From Sambucus nigra (Eukaryota; Streptophyta; Magnoliopsida; Dipsacales; Adoxaceae): DNA of 64,000 bases. The stretch is from assembly GCA_949130495.1 (NCBI GenBank), contig OX422215.1:528099755-528163754 (forward strand), in the 5' to 3' direction. Position 1 is the first letter of the stretch, and every line of letters begins with the position of its first letter. The translations under genes and the position numbers were made by a program. Under the pieces are notes generated by a model. That model ran no database searches and was not told the DNA's origin. It saw only the letters and a list, made by a program, of their open reading frames with translations. This document shows, one piece after another, positions 37,261-49,906 of this stretch.

Positions 37261-38980
37261 ATGCGAACATATGTATATATCTACATATATACCTTTGAAA
37301 GTACATGTTCCAATGTATTAAACCGTTTTATTCCAAAAATATTATTTGACACCATTCCTCCTCCTTGTCTTTACAAAAGAGTCATTTTGTATTTTATGTT
37401 TGAAACTAACATTCTTTCCCATTAACTTATACAGTTAAAGAATTTGCAATTATTGGACAAACCTTTTGTTTACTTTCAAAACGTTTATTACTCGACATTC
37501 ATTAACTCAAACCAGTGTTGTTAATCCTCACCTAAGACTTTCTTTCAACACACGCGCACATCGTGTTAGAAAATATTCATTAATCATTGAAAGCCTTATA
37601 CAACACACGCTTGTGTTATAATGGGTTTAAACCTCATTATGTAGCTAAATTACCCATTAAATCATATTGTTTAACTGTTTCTCTTTTCTTAAGGACATTA
37701 ATCATTATTCTCAATTTAGCTGTCCTCATTGTATTAATCTAAACATTTATCATTCATACAAGTTAGGTTATTTTCATCTTATAACCCGTTCCTTATCATG
37801 TGCTTGATTACATCACTATCTTTGGAATTTATCCAATAACTATAAACTTCGTGGCCTCTCACCACTAGTCTCTACCATCATTTGCTACTGGAGTTACTTT
37901 GGGGTCTTTCACCACAGGGACGTCATGCCCTGCTTAATTATTTCTCCAGCATCATCCGAATATTCCATTATCTTTTCAATGTGCTCAACATTATTCCAAT
38001 GTTCACATTAATCAACATTTAGGGGCCGAGGCTAAAAGCCCGGACTTAACTGTCCATTTTTCAATTAACACTTGGAAAATTATTACTTTCTCTTTTAAGT
38101 CCCTTCTTCGCACCCATGTTGATTTTATTCCAAAAATCGTTCACATTTTTAGGACTTAACTCATTTTCACCCATACTAGTATACAAACATTCATCAACAT
38201 TTTTAATCGATAAAAATGTTCCACCTTAAGTAAATTAGCAATTTACCCTTTTATTGCCAAACTTGCATTTTAGTTTTTGAACAAATGCCATTTTCCAAGA
38301 ATTAGTTTGAGTTTCCACTTCAACACTCAAACAAATTCAACCATTAAAACACTTGTTCATTATCACACTTTACTCAACTTTCACATTTGACCCTTTACCC
38401 ACCTTTAATATATAAGTTCATACATTTTATATATTAGATCCTCATTCTCTACATATTTCATAACCACACTTTATTTTGGGGTTTTTATATCTTAACACCC
38501 ATTTTACCAATATTTAAACATTAACCCATACCATTTTTTTTATTAAGAGTTCACACATTTTAAAACACCCATTTAAAGTGAAAACATTTCTTTACATAAT
38601 CAGATCTCTATTTAATGTAGATAAATATATAATCATTTTACAAAATGATATGATCAAGCTTAAAATATTACTTTTCATAGAAATCACACTTTCATAATTA
38701 AATCATACTTTTGACACATTTTATTCCATAAAATGTCCATGAATAGTTTTAAGGAAATTTCAACACTTTTAAAACCCATTTAAGTAAAAGATTATCTTCT
38801 TCTTCTACTTCATCATTTTAAGTAAGAAAGTTCAACTTTTATTTTATAACAATGGCCTACACAAGCCCAATGTATTTCTAAGCATGAAGTCATATGATCT
38901 ACCTCTGAAACATCATTTGGACACATTTTATTTCATGAAATGTTCAAGATATATATGTGAGCGTTGTGTTTCACTTGATG
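37261..38980. other. No gene recognised
   Basis: AT-rich sequence with no motif, open frame or element end that I can support. Confidence 0.4.
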
Positions 38981-40224
38981 ATAAAGATTTTGAAACTAAG
39001 GTTAGCTACCGCATATTAAAATTTGGAGGCCCAGATGTGATAGGTCAGTAACTAATAGTGAGTGGCAAGAGAAGTAACTTCGCCTTGAAATAGGATCGTT
39101 ATTCTTACCGGTAATGGATAGGTAGCGTTAGTCCTAGGGAGGGAGGCCTAGTGTTTCAGCTCTTTGAAGAAATTTGTTCTGTTTCCCATTTATTTGGCAG
39201 GGATGGGTGATCCTTGGTGTAACTCGTTAGGATTAAGAGGCCAAGCTAAAATGCATGGCAAGGCCATGGTACTCAACAAGTATTGATAAAGAGTTATAAA
39301 ATTGAATTTTACGTTGTGGGTTAGCACTTCATGTGGGGAGATTCATTATCCAAATCTGTTTGTTTCCTTGTGGGGTGTCAGTCAACTGACTCGTTGCATT
39401 CCTTGTGTCTTCTTTATCCCCGTCAATAGGAGGTTTCTAATCAGTTGTGGTTCGGGTATAGTGCGGCATAAACTCAGTAGTGATACGGGATAGGGCGATT
39501 GTGGCTGATGTATCACGGTATATGAGTGCGCTCTTCTTTGGAAGGACCTTTATTCTACATTAGTTGTGTGTCCACGTATTCTCATGCCCTCTTTGCGCGT
39601 AGTTTCATGTGTTGCCTAGTTATTTTTCTTAGAGCAACATGTTTCAATATATCTAGTTACGACTTAATTGTGCGCCCCGAGGTTGTGACTTGAGAATGTT
39701 ATGAGTATTAAAACCTAGCACGGTGTTAAATATTAGCATTTTAATTTATTTGGAAGTATGTGGATTGAGGATGAAATCGCTCGCGTGTATGCTGTGATGC
39801 TTAGGATGAACTAAGTTAGCGTAAAGATCTCATAGGAGATGTCGGTCAGGTAGACCAATAGGACTAGATGACTAGACTCGTGATGTTAAGGATGTGTCAG
39901 TCTAGATTGGGCGTGATACAAGGTTGCTTGAGGAAACATAGGTTGTGGACCTAACGTAGGAAGGATTCATAGAGGTGAGTCCTTTGGGTGTTAGCATTAT
40001 ATTTGGTGATTATCAGTTATTTTGAGGTATTGTTTAGATGGAAATGATAAGCATGCTTGGGAGTTCGCAATAAGATCTTAAGGTCCACCATGGTTGTGTT
40101 AAATTAATGGTAAGAAACATATGGGTTGTACTATAGTGTTAAAGACACCTAGGGTTGGAATTAAATTGTTGGGTGGATGCTTTGCCGAGTTAATGATCAG
40201 GAATTTCGAGGATGAAATTTCCTA
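38981..40224 (+). other. Probable 3' untranslated tail of a gypsy element
   Basis: Coding is not recognisable, but the stretch leads into GAGGATGAAATTTCC, a phrase that precedes the PPT in many plant gypsy elements, then a PPT and an LTR start. It is therefore taken as the decayed end of an internal region. Confidence 0.35.
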
Positions 40225-40236
40225 TGGAGGGAAGAA
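40225..40236 (+). other. Polypurine tract
   Basis: TGGAGGGAAGAA lies immediately before TGTAATACCCCG. Confidence 0.6.
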
Positions 40237-40886
40237 TGTAATACCCCGCCCTAAATATTTTATTTAATCCCCGCATAAAGTTGCTATAAATGAGAAACAT
40301 AGGGACTTGGATAATTATGATTAGGTTGTATTCCTATTTAAGCTAAAAATTTGGGATTTGAAATAAAGTAAAGAGAATTATTAAATCTAGTATTTACATG
40401 TGGATTATAGCATGAGTGGTTGTGAATTAATTAAACTATAAATATGATTTTTAAGATTTTTGAGTGTATGGGTAAATCTAAGAAATTGGAAACTATTAGG
40501 AAAAATGTGAGAAATGAAAGAAAGATTGAAATTTATGAGATGTATTTATATATATATATTAAAGGTATTAATACAAAAAGGGGAGAATACTTCGCACGGA
40601 TGGATCTACTTTTGTGTGCTATCTCGTGGTAATATTTGGGTTTCACATGTCGTGTATTTCTTAGAAATTTAAAAAGGTTTTGGGTTTTAGTTGTAAAATA
40701 AATGAGAAAAGAACAACTGGTAAGAACCATAGCTGCAAACGATACAAGAGAAGCCATAGCCCTCTCGTTTGAAGCTCGTTGGTAAGAGAGTATCAAATGA
40801 CAACTATCGTCATTCGAACGAGGAAGATCTTGTTCGAACGACAGTTTGATGTCAATGTTTTGAACCACTGATCCATTTTATGTCAG
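40237..40886 (+). mobile_element. 5' part of a gypsy LTR, cut by the hAT element
   Basis: It begins TGTAATACCCCGCCC after a PPT and is lost at 40887 where a hAT terminus starts. It carries a block of TTCGAACGA words at 40765-40850. Confidence 0.6.
40765..40850. repeat. TTCGAACGA palindromic-word block
   Basis: CTCGTTTGAAGCTCG, GTCATTCGAACGAGG and TTGTTCGAACGACAG; the last two are 20 bp apart. The word matches that of the Copia LTRs at 52137 and 56418. Confidence 0.65.
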
Positions 40887-41107
40887 CTAGGGGTGCACAG
40901 TGAAATCAAAAATCCGAACCAAATCGATGGCATTGGTTCGGTTCGGTTCAGTTTTTTTAATCAATGGTTCAGTTCTGGTTCCCCAAAAAAAACCGATACT
41001 TCGGTTTGGTTCACGATTCCTGGAGAAAAAAAAACCAATCCAATCCAAAAACCGATCTGAACCAGACCCGAAACCGAACCCAAACCGAATTCGAACCAAT
41101 CCGAATC

Positions 41108-41110
<3 letters not shown>

Positions 41111-41141
<31 letters not shown>
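41111..41141. repeat. TA microsatellite
   Basis: About 15 TA units in the hAT subterminal zone. Confidence 0.9.
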
Positions 41142-41147
<6 letters not shown>

Positions 41148-41912
41148 ATAAGAAAAAATAAAAAGAAAAGTAAGGCCTTAAGGTCGGACGTTCTTTTACT
41201 CATGACTTAAGGCTCTAAAGCTTTTTATTCAATCAGCCACAGCCGCCGCTCTACTCTCTATCTTACTTTGCTATCCCTCTCAAGAAGAACCCAAGCTCTC
41301 CCTCTCAAGACTTAAGGCTCTAACACTGAAAGAAGAAGCCAAGCTCTACCCTCCGCTAAAAATGAAATCGGTACGTTTTGTTTTTCGAATTTTACATTTT
41401 TTTTCATTTTCATTTTATACACAAATAATACTGATTTCGGACTTGATTTCATTTTTTTGGACCTGATCTGAGTTACGAACCACCTCTGATTTGATTACGA
41501 ACCACCTGATTTGTTACGAACCACTTGATTTCATTGGTTGTAATCTATAGTGTACGCTGAGCTGATTTTTTACGAACCCCCTGATTCCAGTACTCCTGAA
41601 AGGTTTCCCCCTTCTAGGCGAAGACGACAGCGCTGTCACGGGCTATGGCCGCGACGGCATGGTCCTGGGTCGAGAATTTTTTTTTTTATTTTCATCTCAC
41701 CTGACTTTTTTTTTTCATTTTCTGAGTTAGAGACCTTTTTTTTTCATTTTCTGAGTTACAAACTTTTTTCCATTCGTAATATACAAACTTTTTTCCATTT
41801 TGAGTACTTTAAAAATTATCATTTAATACTTTTTTCAGTATAATTTCTTGGTATGTTTTTAATTTGTTAGTCTAAACTCATTTATTTTCATTATTTTTTT
41901 CAGGTGTCAATT

Positions 41913-42355
41913 ATGGGTGATAATACAAATCCATCTCATAATGCACCTACTTCAACTGACCAAACAAATGCAACACTTCCTGTTATATATCAAGCACCAT
42001 CATCAGCTCAGGTAAATTCTAAAAAACCCTATAAATCTGATGTTTGGGATCATTTCAATAAGGTTGAAAATGAAGATGGAAGTAAACCCAGTAAGGTTTT
42101 GTGTGCTTATTGTTCAACCGAATATGCATATTCTAGTCAAAATGGAACTAGCACTTTGTGGAAGCACTTATCAAAATGTAACAAGTATCCATTAAATGAT
42201 AAGAAACAAAAGATCTTGGCTTTTCAAAAAGATAAGAATGAAGGGCAAGAAGAAGAAAGCAAACTCATTTCTTGAAAATTTGACCAACAATTATGCCGTG
42301 ATGCACTTGCTAAATTGATTATCATAGATGAGCTACCATTTAAGTCTGTTTCTAA
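41913..42355 (+). pseudogene. hAT transposase, N-terminal BED zinc finger
   Basis: From the ATG at 41913-41915 an open frame of 120 codons encodes a BED-type finger: KSDVWDHFNKVE, then CAYC (42102-42113) and WKHLSKC with His at 42165 and Cys at 42177. After a TGA at 42273-42275 the same frame continues with CRDALAKLIIIDELPFKSV, the block that follows the BED finger in RICESLEEPER-type hAT proteins. The dimerisation and catalytic parts are missing. The start is set at this ATG because the sequence before it is a splice-acceptor-like CAG/GTGTCA. The protein would bind transposon ends in the nucleus if complete. Confidence 0.8.
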
Positions 42356-42370
42356 TATCTCACCTTCGCA

Positions 42371-43260
42371 GGAGGATCTGACCCAATGGTTGCTCACCAG
42401 TGGAGGAGAGACATGGAGAGGCACTTGAGGATGGTGGAGTGCACAAATGTGTAGAAACAGATGTTAGTTATAGTTAAGCTGACAGGAGATGCATTGCAGT
42501 GGTGGGAGAGTGTCACCACATCTGAGGATAGAGATCACCTAAACTATATAGCCTTTATGGTGAAGTTCAATGACAAATATTTTTTGTATTCGATTAGGAG
42601 CGCAAAGAAGATGGAGTTTCTGGATTTAGAGCCGGGATCGAAATCTGTTGCTGAGTATGAGCAAGAGTTAAAAAATCTATCAATGTTTGTACCAGAGGAG
42701 GTGATTACCGAGGTGAAGAAGATGGAGTGCTTCATTAAGGGCTTGTCTTGGCCTATTAATAAAATAGTGTTGGGGAATTCGACGTACACTACTTACACCT
42801 AGGTGATGGATGTCACGTTATTATTGCAGAAAGATAAAGTGAACTACCAAAAGAAGTAGGGAAAGTGACAGGAGCTAAATGGTCAAGAAGGGGAGAACAA
42901 GGTTCGTAATGACCAGCCATGGAAGAGATAGTGAGTAGGACAGGAGTAGCAGACCTTTCAGTAAGGCAATAGTGTTTCATAGGGACCTTAGGGACATGGA
43001 CAACAGGGTGAGAAAAATCTGGGTATGTATCCCTTACCTTTTAGGGGTGCATGTTTTGTTTATGGTGATGTGGGGCATCGAACTTCTAGGTATCATAAGA
43101 AGCAGGGAAGAAAGGCCAAGGAGAACAGGGCCAACAGGGCTAAGGGCCTCAAGCACTGACAACACCAGGTGCACATGGAGTTCCAGTAGTACTTGCAGTG
43201 GGCAGGTGTTATTTACTTATGACTCGAGATCCTAAGACATGACAGGCACAACAGGAGCCA
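42371..43260 (+). pseudogene. Gypsy gag relic, 5' truncated
   Basis: The frame begins at 42371 inside the capsid domain (GGSDPMVAHQWRRDMERHL), with TAG at 42452-42454, then 42461-42802 (LTGDALQWWESV, FMVKFNDKYF, KSVAEYEQELKNLSMF). A degenerate zinc knuckle near 43050-43090 keeps the pattern CFVYGDVGHRTSRY with two of its Cys lost. No protease or RT follows before the PPT near 43485, so pol is deleted. It is related to the gag at 46527 and to that at 57852. Confidence 0.8.
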
Positions 43261-43491
43261 AGGCGTGGCTAGGAGGATAGCGTGGTATGTATTACTTTCC
43301 TAAATAAAGTGTATATATATAGCTAGGATATATATGGCATCTTTCTTCAAGGGGTAGGTACATATGGGATTGGGTGTATGGGTGCCTGATCGTGGCATTC
43401 TACGGGTAGGCATATGTAAGCCTTATTTTATTTTGTGCATTTACGCTTCATCTAATTTTGAGGATGAAATTTCTATTTTAGTGGGGAAGTA
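43261..43491 (+). other. 3' untranslated end and PPT of the pol-deleted gypsy relic
   Basis: GAGGATGAAATTTCT followed by GTGGGGAAGTA immediately precedes the LTR at 43492, as expected upstream of a 3' LTR on the plus strand. Confidence 0.6.
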
Positions 43492-46398
43492 TGTAATACT
43501 TCGTGTTTTTTTAAAACCTTAAATAACTCATTTCAAAATAAAAATTGAAAAAATATTTTTTATGGGATTTAATTACTTTTATCTGTGTTATAAAAAGCGC
43601 GTGTAGGCTCGAAGCTTGGAAAAAATGCCTCGCCTTGAGCATTTTACGCCTTATTCTTGGTAAAAGGCTTTAGACGCATTTTTTTAAAAACAAAAATGCT
43701 TTAGTGAAACGTTATCGCCTTTAAAGACTTTTTTTTTAAAAAGGAGCAATATCTCATTCAAAACAATCAAAAGACAAATATTATCCGAAATCTCCCCACC
43801 TATAGTCCAAAAACACACACTTTTTTTTTCTTAGTATTTAAACAAATAGTATTTTAGTTTGCATATATTCAGATATATTTAAGGTATGTACCATTTCAGT
43901 ATTTTTAATAGTCTTGTTATAGTTAAAAATGTTAAAATATATTAAAAAAGTCATAAACGCCTTATCACGCCTTTTTACGCCTAAAGCCCGCTTAGGCTTC
44001 CAAGGCTTGGCTACCACGCCTCGGTCACGACCCTTGTTTTTAGAACCTTGACTTTTATTAATGAAAATTAATGGTTTGATTTTTATAAAATGAGACTTTT
44101 AATTAGATTTGGAATAGGATTTTATTGTTGGGGATTTTACCTTTTATAAATCATGGGGCAAAACTGGATTATTCAGGATGGCCGAATCGGTTTGGTCCTG
44201 GGGGAGAATTGGTTCGTGCTGTTAGTTGTTGCGCAAGTGGATATTTCGTCTAAGTGTTTGAGTTTAATTAAAACACTTCCACTTATTTATATAAAGGTAT
44301 TTCGGGGTTATACACTTTTAAAACATATTTACATAAAACCTAAAAGTAGTAGACTCTTCTTTTTTATCTTCTTCCATCTACAAAACCCTAGCCCCATTTA
44401 AAAGAAAGATTCAACCCAAGATTTGGAGGTTCAAATCGGATTTTTCTCAAGATCATCTAAGAACACATTTTTTTCCATATTCTTGAGAGGAACGTGATCA
44501 TCAATTCAGAATTATCAAACGATTTTTGTAAGGCATGGATAATACTATTCTTTCTTTTTAGTATTATGCATTTTAAATATTTCCTAAATATTAATTTGCA
44601 TGATTTTCTTATAATAAACCAGAAACCTTAATTAGGGAAAGTGAAATCTATGTTAGGACTATTTTTATGAATTTTTTAAATATGAATTAAGACTTATAAC
44701 CTTTGTGTGCTTAGGGTATAGGATGGGTTTACGTTAAAATGGATGTGGATTTGCATGTTAGAAAATCATAGTAGCCTTATTAATTGAAAGTGACTCGTTA
44801 AATCATATAAAATTACGTAGGTATGATAAAAGAGAAATTTTTGTTGCGTGCACCATAAACTTGCATGATGATGAAATTATATTAGTTGCATAAAATAAGT
44901 TGTTTAACTAAGAAGATTGATTGAACAAATGAAATTATATTAATTTGTGATCTTATGAGAAATTGGTAGAATTGTTATTAATATTCCTTATGTGATTTAT
45001 TGATTTGATTTTATTTGACACCGTGGGGACCATAGGATTTTTCGGTAATTCTGCTCTCACCCTAATTTTAGGAGTGCTTGCTTGGTATGGTAATAGTAAG
45101 TATGTCTTAGTAGTTGTTAACACTTTCTAGGTCTGAGACTAGTTAGTGTAGATTCCTACGCAGGGGATATTCCGGGGCGGGACTGATTTTGGGTCGTTTC
45201 GCTAATATGATAATCTAGACGCGAGGCTAGGAGGTATTTGAGGGTAGAAATTTATCCTATATGATAGGGTAGGACGTACTTTTATTTTAGATACCTATAG
45301 GTACGGGACTAGGGGTGGTTTTGAGGATTTACACTAGATAAAAGGGTGGGGCTAATAGAAACGATGAGAAATTGAGAATTGAGAATTAATGCCTAAGATA
45401 GTAAACGGGTATTAGAAGTGGATTTGCGTCGTCAGTAGGTGTAGGACTAACAAAGTACGAGTTGGCTGACTATTGCGATGTGGGTGTGTGTTGGCGTCAT
45501 CAATGAGTGCAGGGCCGACTGCATACGGGTTGACTGACTATCATGGCGTGTCATGCGTGGAACCTCGTCAATAAGTGCAGGGCTAACAAAATTGTGTCGG
45601 CTGGCTATAACGAAGGGAATGTGATTGGTGAAAAGCTTTAGGCTGGCCCGAATAAGAGTATGTCTAATAGGAAGGTCGACTGGCTATGGCGGTGTCGCTG
45701 TAATCAAATTTTGATTAATCGATTTAAATCGGATTAATCGCTTTAATAAAATTAAATGACAGAAAAAAATAATAAATTGGACTTATAGGTTGGTGGCCTA
45801 TTTATATGGGTCAATAGTGGTAATTTATTTTACTCGCATGTTAATTTATATCTCGTTTAAATTAAAATACAATATTGTGATGTTAATCATGTATAATGCT
45901 ATTGTATATGTTCATCTACCCTAATTAGGAATAGTAACTAGTATTCATGCAGTGGGCTTTGACCCATTGCATTGATTAACATTTCAAGTTTAGCGCTGGA
46001 GTAGCTGCATATGAGTTATTGAAAATATTTTTGCTTTAGAAGTTTAGGATTACTTTGCTTTTCGTCGCTTTTATTACGAGACTTTTATTTATAGAGTTGG
46101 TGGGCCAATCGGTTCCACAATTGTTTATGGATTCAATCAGATATTTACAGTTGGAGTATTTCTTTTTGGTTTATTTATATATTTGGAGTTGGATTTTAGA
46201 GATAGCATATTAATGGATTTTAATATTGCTTGAATGGTTATATTTATTGGATAAATTTGATATTATCTTGTGAATTTTTTTTGTATATGTCTTATATATT
46301 TGTGACATGCTAGGAATGGTAACTTATTTAGTGATACCTGACGTAGTTTGGTGGCGGTGGCTAGCCACCTCGCTTGCCAGAGTGCACGGGGTATTACA
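43492..46398 (+). repeat. 2.9-kb gypsy LTR shared between two internal regions
   Basis: It starts TGTAATAC and ends GTATTACA, an exact eight-base inverted terminal match. On the left it is preceded by a PPT, as a 3' LTR would be. On the right it is followed by leader and gag (46527), as a 5' LTR would be. It contains three 68-bp units at 45428-45630 and a GGTGGCTAGCCACC palindrome at 46356-46369 near its end. Confidence 0.75.
45428..45630. repeat. Three 68-bp tandem units in the LTR
   Basis: Units start at 45428, 45496 and 45564 and share CGTC-TCA-TAGGTG-AGG-C-A and GTTGGCTGACTAT-like text. Confidence 0.7.
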
Positions 46399-46526
46399 GT
46401 CATAGGCAACATAGGTTCCATAGGTCCATTTTAATCATTCACGTAATATTCTTTGATACGATCATTTGCTTTGTATTCTTATCGTATGTTCCTTAGTAAT
46501 AATATGAGACATATGAGATATTTTAG
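46399..46526 (+). other. Leader with degenerate primer site
   Basis: GTCATAGGCAACATAGGTTCC directly after the LTR can be aligned loosely with the tRNA-iMet-type primer text and the GGTTCTA that follows it in the element at 57694; it is much altered. Confidence 0.35.
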
Positions 46527-47600
46527 ATGGCACCTAAGAGGAAGACCGACATAGCTGTACGTGCTACTCAGGTAGTTCCCGCAGCATAAACACCACTTAC
46601 ACCATCAGCAACACCGATACCACCCATGCCAGCAATCCCAGTACCCGATGCTCAATGAGAGTACCATTTCAGGGCTCAACAGCTCTCCAAGTTGATTTCA
46701 TAGGAAGTGCATGGAGGGTTAATAGCGGGCAGACATGAGAGGCCACTTGAGGCACGACAACCAGTGGTCCCAGCTCTCGAATTGGGAGAAGATCAGGGGG
46801 AATTTATAAATAATAATACAACTATGTTCTCCGATCCTTTATATCCTTTTGTGGAGTTACATTATCGTCAGGATATTGAGTGACACCTGAGACTTTTTTC
46901 ATGCACCAATGTGCAAAAGTAGGTACTCGCCACTTTTCGTTTGATTGGAAATTCTCTCCAGTAGTGGGAAAATGTGACTAGAGTACAACAAAGAGATCAA
47001 TTGACATATGCAGAATTCATGATGAAGTTCAATGACAAGTACTTCCCTGAGTCTATCTGGTCTCATAAGAAGATAAAGTTCCTTTTACTTCAGTAGGGGA
47101 TTTTTACCGTCACAGATTATGAGAAAGAACCCATAAATATGTTTATTTTTTCTCCCAATGAGGTTGACACGGAGAAGAAGATGATTACTTATTTTCTTAA
47201 GGGGCTCAATTACCCTATATGGTAGATTAGTGAACCCAATGTACACTATGAACACATATAGTGGATATTGCATTTACACTTTGTAATGACTGTGCAATTA
47301 ATAAGAAGAAGTATGAGAAAAAGGGCTACGTAAGTAGGCCCAAGTTAAAGGGAGGATCAAGCGAAGATCATAATGGATCTCAAGGTTGTAGAAGGGATTC
47401 CGACCCAATCTATAGAGGCCCTAGTAGACTGGGCAGATCCAGTAGTAGTAAGTGAGACATGGGGAGACTCCCCAAGGACTTTTTTTAGGGGTTTAGTTTA
47501 TGTGTGGTGGAACTATCCATATGAAGAAGGAGTGGATGAGTGGGGAAAGTCAGGCTATGAAGGATAGTATGGGCAGGGCCAGGGGCAACATGGCTTTAGT
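46527..47600 (+). pseudogene. Gypsy gag relic of the 43492 element
   Basis: The start is the ATG at 46527 (MAPKRKTDIAVRATQ). Capsid blocks YAEFMMKFNDKYFPESIW and MITYFLKGLNYPIW lie at about 47000-47230. A damaged zinc knuckle (FMCGGTIHMKKEW) is near 47490. At least seven stops break the frame, so decay is heavy. Pol follows on the same strand. Confidence 0.75.
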
Positions 47601-47639
47601 ACCAATTATCATCAACAATAAAGGCAATAACATTTGTCA

Positions 47640-49530
47640 ACGCTTCTAGTCCCAAGGCAGCAGGCACCAATAACACTTCCAGCACCACTAATTATAATGC
47701 CTCAACCTCAGTTACACTACGGTACGGTCTACCAGGTAGGACCTAGAGAGGAGCTATTTCCTATTAAGGCAGTGGATAATACATTTTTATTTATAGTTCT
47801 TTATCTAGGACTTTGTTTGACACTGTGGCTGAATATTCTTTTGTTGTATGACACTTCATGGGTATTTTAGGGATGATTCTGACTCCGTGTGCATAGTATT
47901 ATCTATATATAATATGCTAGGTGTATCCACTTTTATTATCGAGTGTTTTGATGAGATAGGTATTGATATTTGTAAACTACAATTCGTGGCTACTTTATTA
48001 GTTTTAGACACCCATGTGTATGGTATTATATTGGGGATGGATTGGTTGTTTACCTATAGAGCTCAAATTGATTGGGTAGGTAGTGCTATTATGTTTGCTA
48101 TACTGGGTCAGGAGATATCGTTGGTCGCTATGACTAGGCCGTAGAGTGGGGCTACTACCCATTTATATTTTATTGATAAGGAGACCCAAGAGGAGATCAC
48201 TATTTTTTTAGATATGATTCTAGTATTTTTAGGTGTTTTATGATGTTTTTGAGGATATTCAGGGTTTACCATCTAGTATAAAGATTGATTTTGTGATAGA
48301 TTTAGCACCATGCATAAAGTCGATAGCCAGAGCATCGTACAATATGTCCCCTATATACATGAAAGAGCGTAGATATCAGATTAAGCAGTTGTTAGAGCAT
48401 AGATTACTCCGTCATAGCTCTTTACCTTGGGTGCACCGATTTTGTTTATAAATAAGAAAGATGATTCTTTGAGGTTATGCATTAATTATCTTGAGCTGAT
48501 TAAGGTAACGGTGAAGAACAAGCACCTGCTATCGAGTATATTTGATTTTTTGATGAGTTAGATGGAGCATCCTTATTTTCAAATATTGATTTATGATTCG
48601 ATTATCACCAACTGAGGGTACGAGAGGAGGATATGACTAAGAATTTTTTTTTAATTCGTTATGGGTCTTATGCGACCAAAATGATGATGTTTGGGTTAAC
48701 TAACACCCCAGTAGTATTCATGGATTTGATGAATAGGGTCTAATCATATTTAAAGCAGTTCATTATAGTCTTCATTGGTGATATTTTGATCTACTCATGG
48801 ATAAATAAAGAGCACATGAGACATTTACGGACTGTAGTGCAAACGCTGAGAGAGAATCAACTTTATGCAAAGTTCTTGAAGTGCAAACTTTGGAAGATGG
48901 AGATTGAGTTTTTAGGGCATGTTGTTTTCAAGAAGAGACTATCTGTGGATCCTAACAAGGTGTTAGCCGTGTTGGAACAGAGGCAACCAACTAAACCTAC
49001 TTAGGTCCACAAATTTTTGGGCTTGGCCGGTCATTATAGGATATTCATTTGTGGTTTCTCAAAAATAGCTGGGTCAATTAATGGGTTGATAAAAGGGTGT
49101 ACCGTTATTTTGGAGTGAGAGGTTTTAGCAGGCATTCGACATTGTCAAGGAGAAGTTGACCTTTTTACCGGTTATTGACTTACCTAGAGTGGAGTGTCAT
49201 AATTAGTTTACACCGATGATTCTCTATAGGGATTAGGTGGGGTGTTGATGCTGGATGACATGCTAATTTCATATTCTTCTCAAAATTTATAAACTAATGA
49301 GGTTCATTATCCAACTCATAACTTGGAGGTGGCGACAATTATGTTTGTATTTCATAAATGGAGGTAAGAAATTTAGACTCTTTAGAGATCAAAAGAGTCT
49401 ATGATATATGTTCACACTAAAAGACTTGAATATGAGGAAACGGAGATGGTTTGAGTTTATAATGGATTATCAGTTCATGATCTAGTACCCTTTGGGAAAG
49501 GCTAATGTGGCAGTAGATGCATTGAGCCGA
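47640..49530 (+). pseudogene. Gypsy protease, reverse transcriptase and RNase H relic
   Basis: Protease C-terminus: VYGIILGMDWLFTYRAQIDW at about 48017. RT N-terminal part: YDVFEDIQGLPSSIKIDFVI and RRYQIKQLLEHRLLRHSSLP (48239-48430). RT continues with HLRTVVQTLRENQLYAKFLK, then FLGHVVF and PNKVLAVLEQ (48820-48990). RNase H: VYTDD near 49205 and HYPTHNLEVATIMF near 49310. The linker LGKANVAVDALSRRP is at about 49493. Stops and frameshifts are spread through all domains; the catalytic RT motif lies in a badly decayed part near 48770 (VIFIGDILIYS-like in pieces). Confidence 0.8.
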
Positions 49531-49659
49531 AGACCCATTGGTAGCCTATCAGCCTTTCACTTAGCAGAGTGGGATTCGATGGAGATGATTAGTGAGTTAA
49601 ATAGGGCCTTTATGGGGATACTCATGATGAGTATGAAGATTATGATACGGGTGATTAGG

Positions 49660-49906
49660 ATGCAGGTTAGGGATACAATATGTAAGGAAAAGGTGGTCGA
49701 ACTTCTCACGACATGTGTACTTTTCTTTTTGATGGGATACGATGGTGGGTTGTGTTATAAAGGTAGATTGGTTGTACCATTAGATGAGAAGTTGAGATGG
49801 AAAGTTATGCAGGATACTCATGGTTCATAGTTTGCAGTACATTTTGGTGGCGATAAAATTTACCAGGACATGAAAAGACAATATTGTTGGGCCTGTTTGA
49901 AGAGAA
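49660..49906 (+). pseudogene. Integrase zinc domain, cut by an LTR insertion
   Basis: CYKGRLVVPLDEKLRWKVM, then HFGGDKIYQDMKRQYCWACL, the start of the HHCC zinc domain. The sequence stops at 49906 where an LTR begins, before the CxxC pair. The remaining integrase should lie beyond the right edge of the window if the insertion is simple. Confidence 0.75.

Larger units (their letters stand above)
40887..42355 (+). mobile_element. 5' end of a hAT transposon
   Basis: It starts TAGGGGTGCAC, a usual terminus for plant hAT elements. The subterminal zone 40930-41105 is rich in GGTTCGGTTCGG and its complement CCGAACC, the known pattern of one plant hAT group. A leader with a possible intron (donor near 41371, acceptor CAG at 41903) leads to the BED-finger exon. 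The 3' half is absent; gypsy gag sequence starts at 42371. Confidence 0.7.

Noticed and set aside
41904..42802. A single BED-finger/gag fusion protein
   Set aside because: Stops at 42273 and 42452 and a frame difference separate the two parts; it is a junction, not an open fusion.
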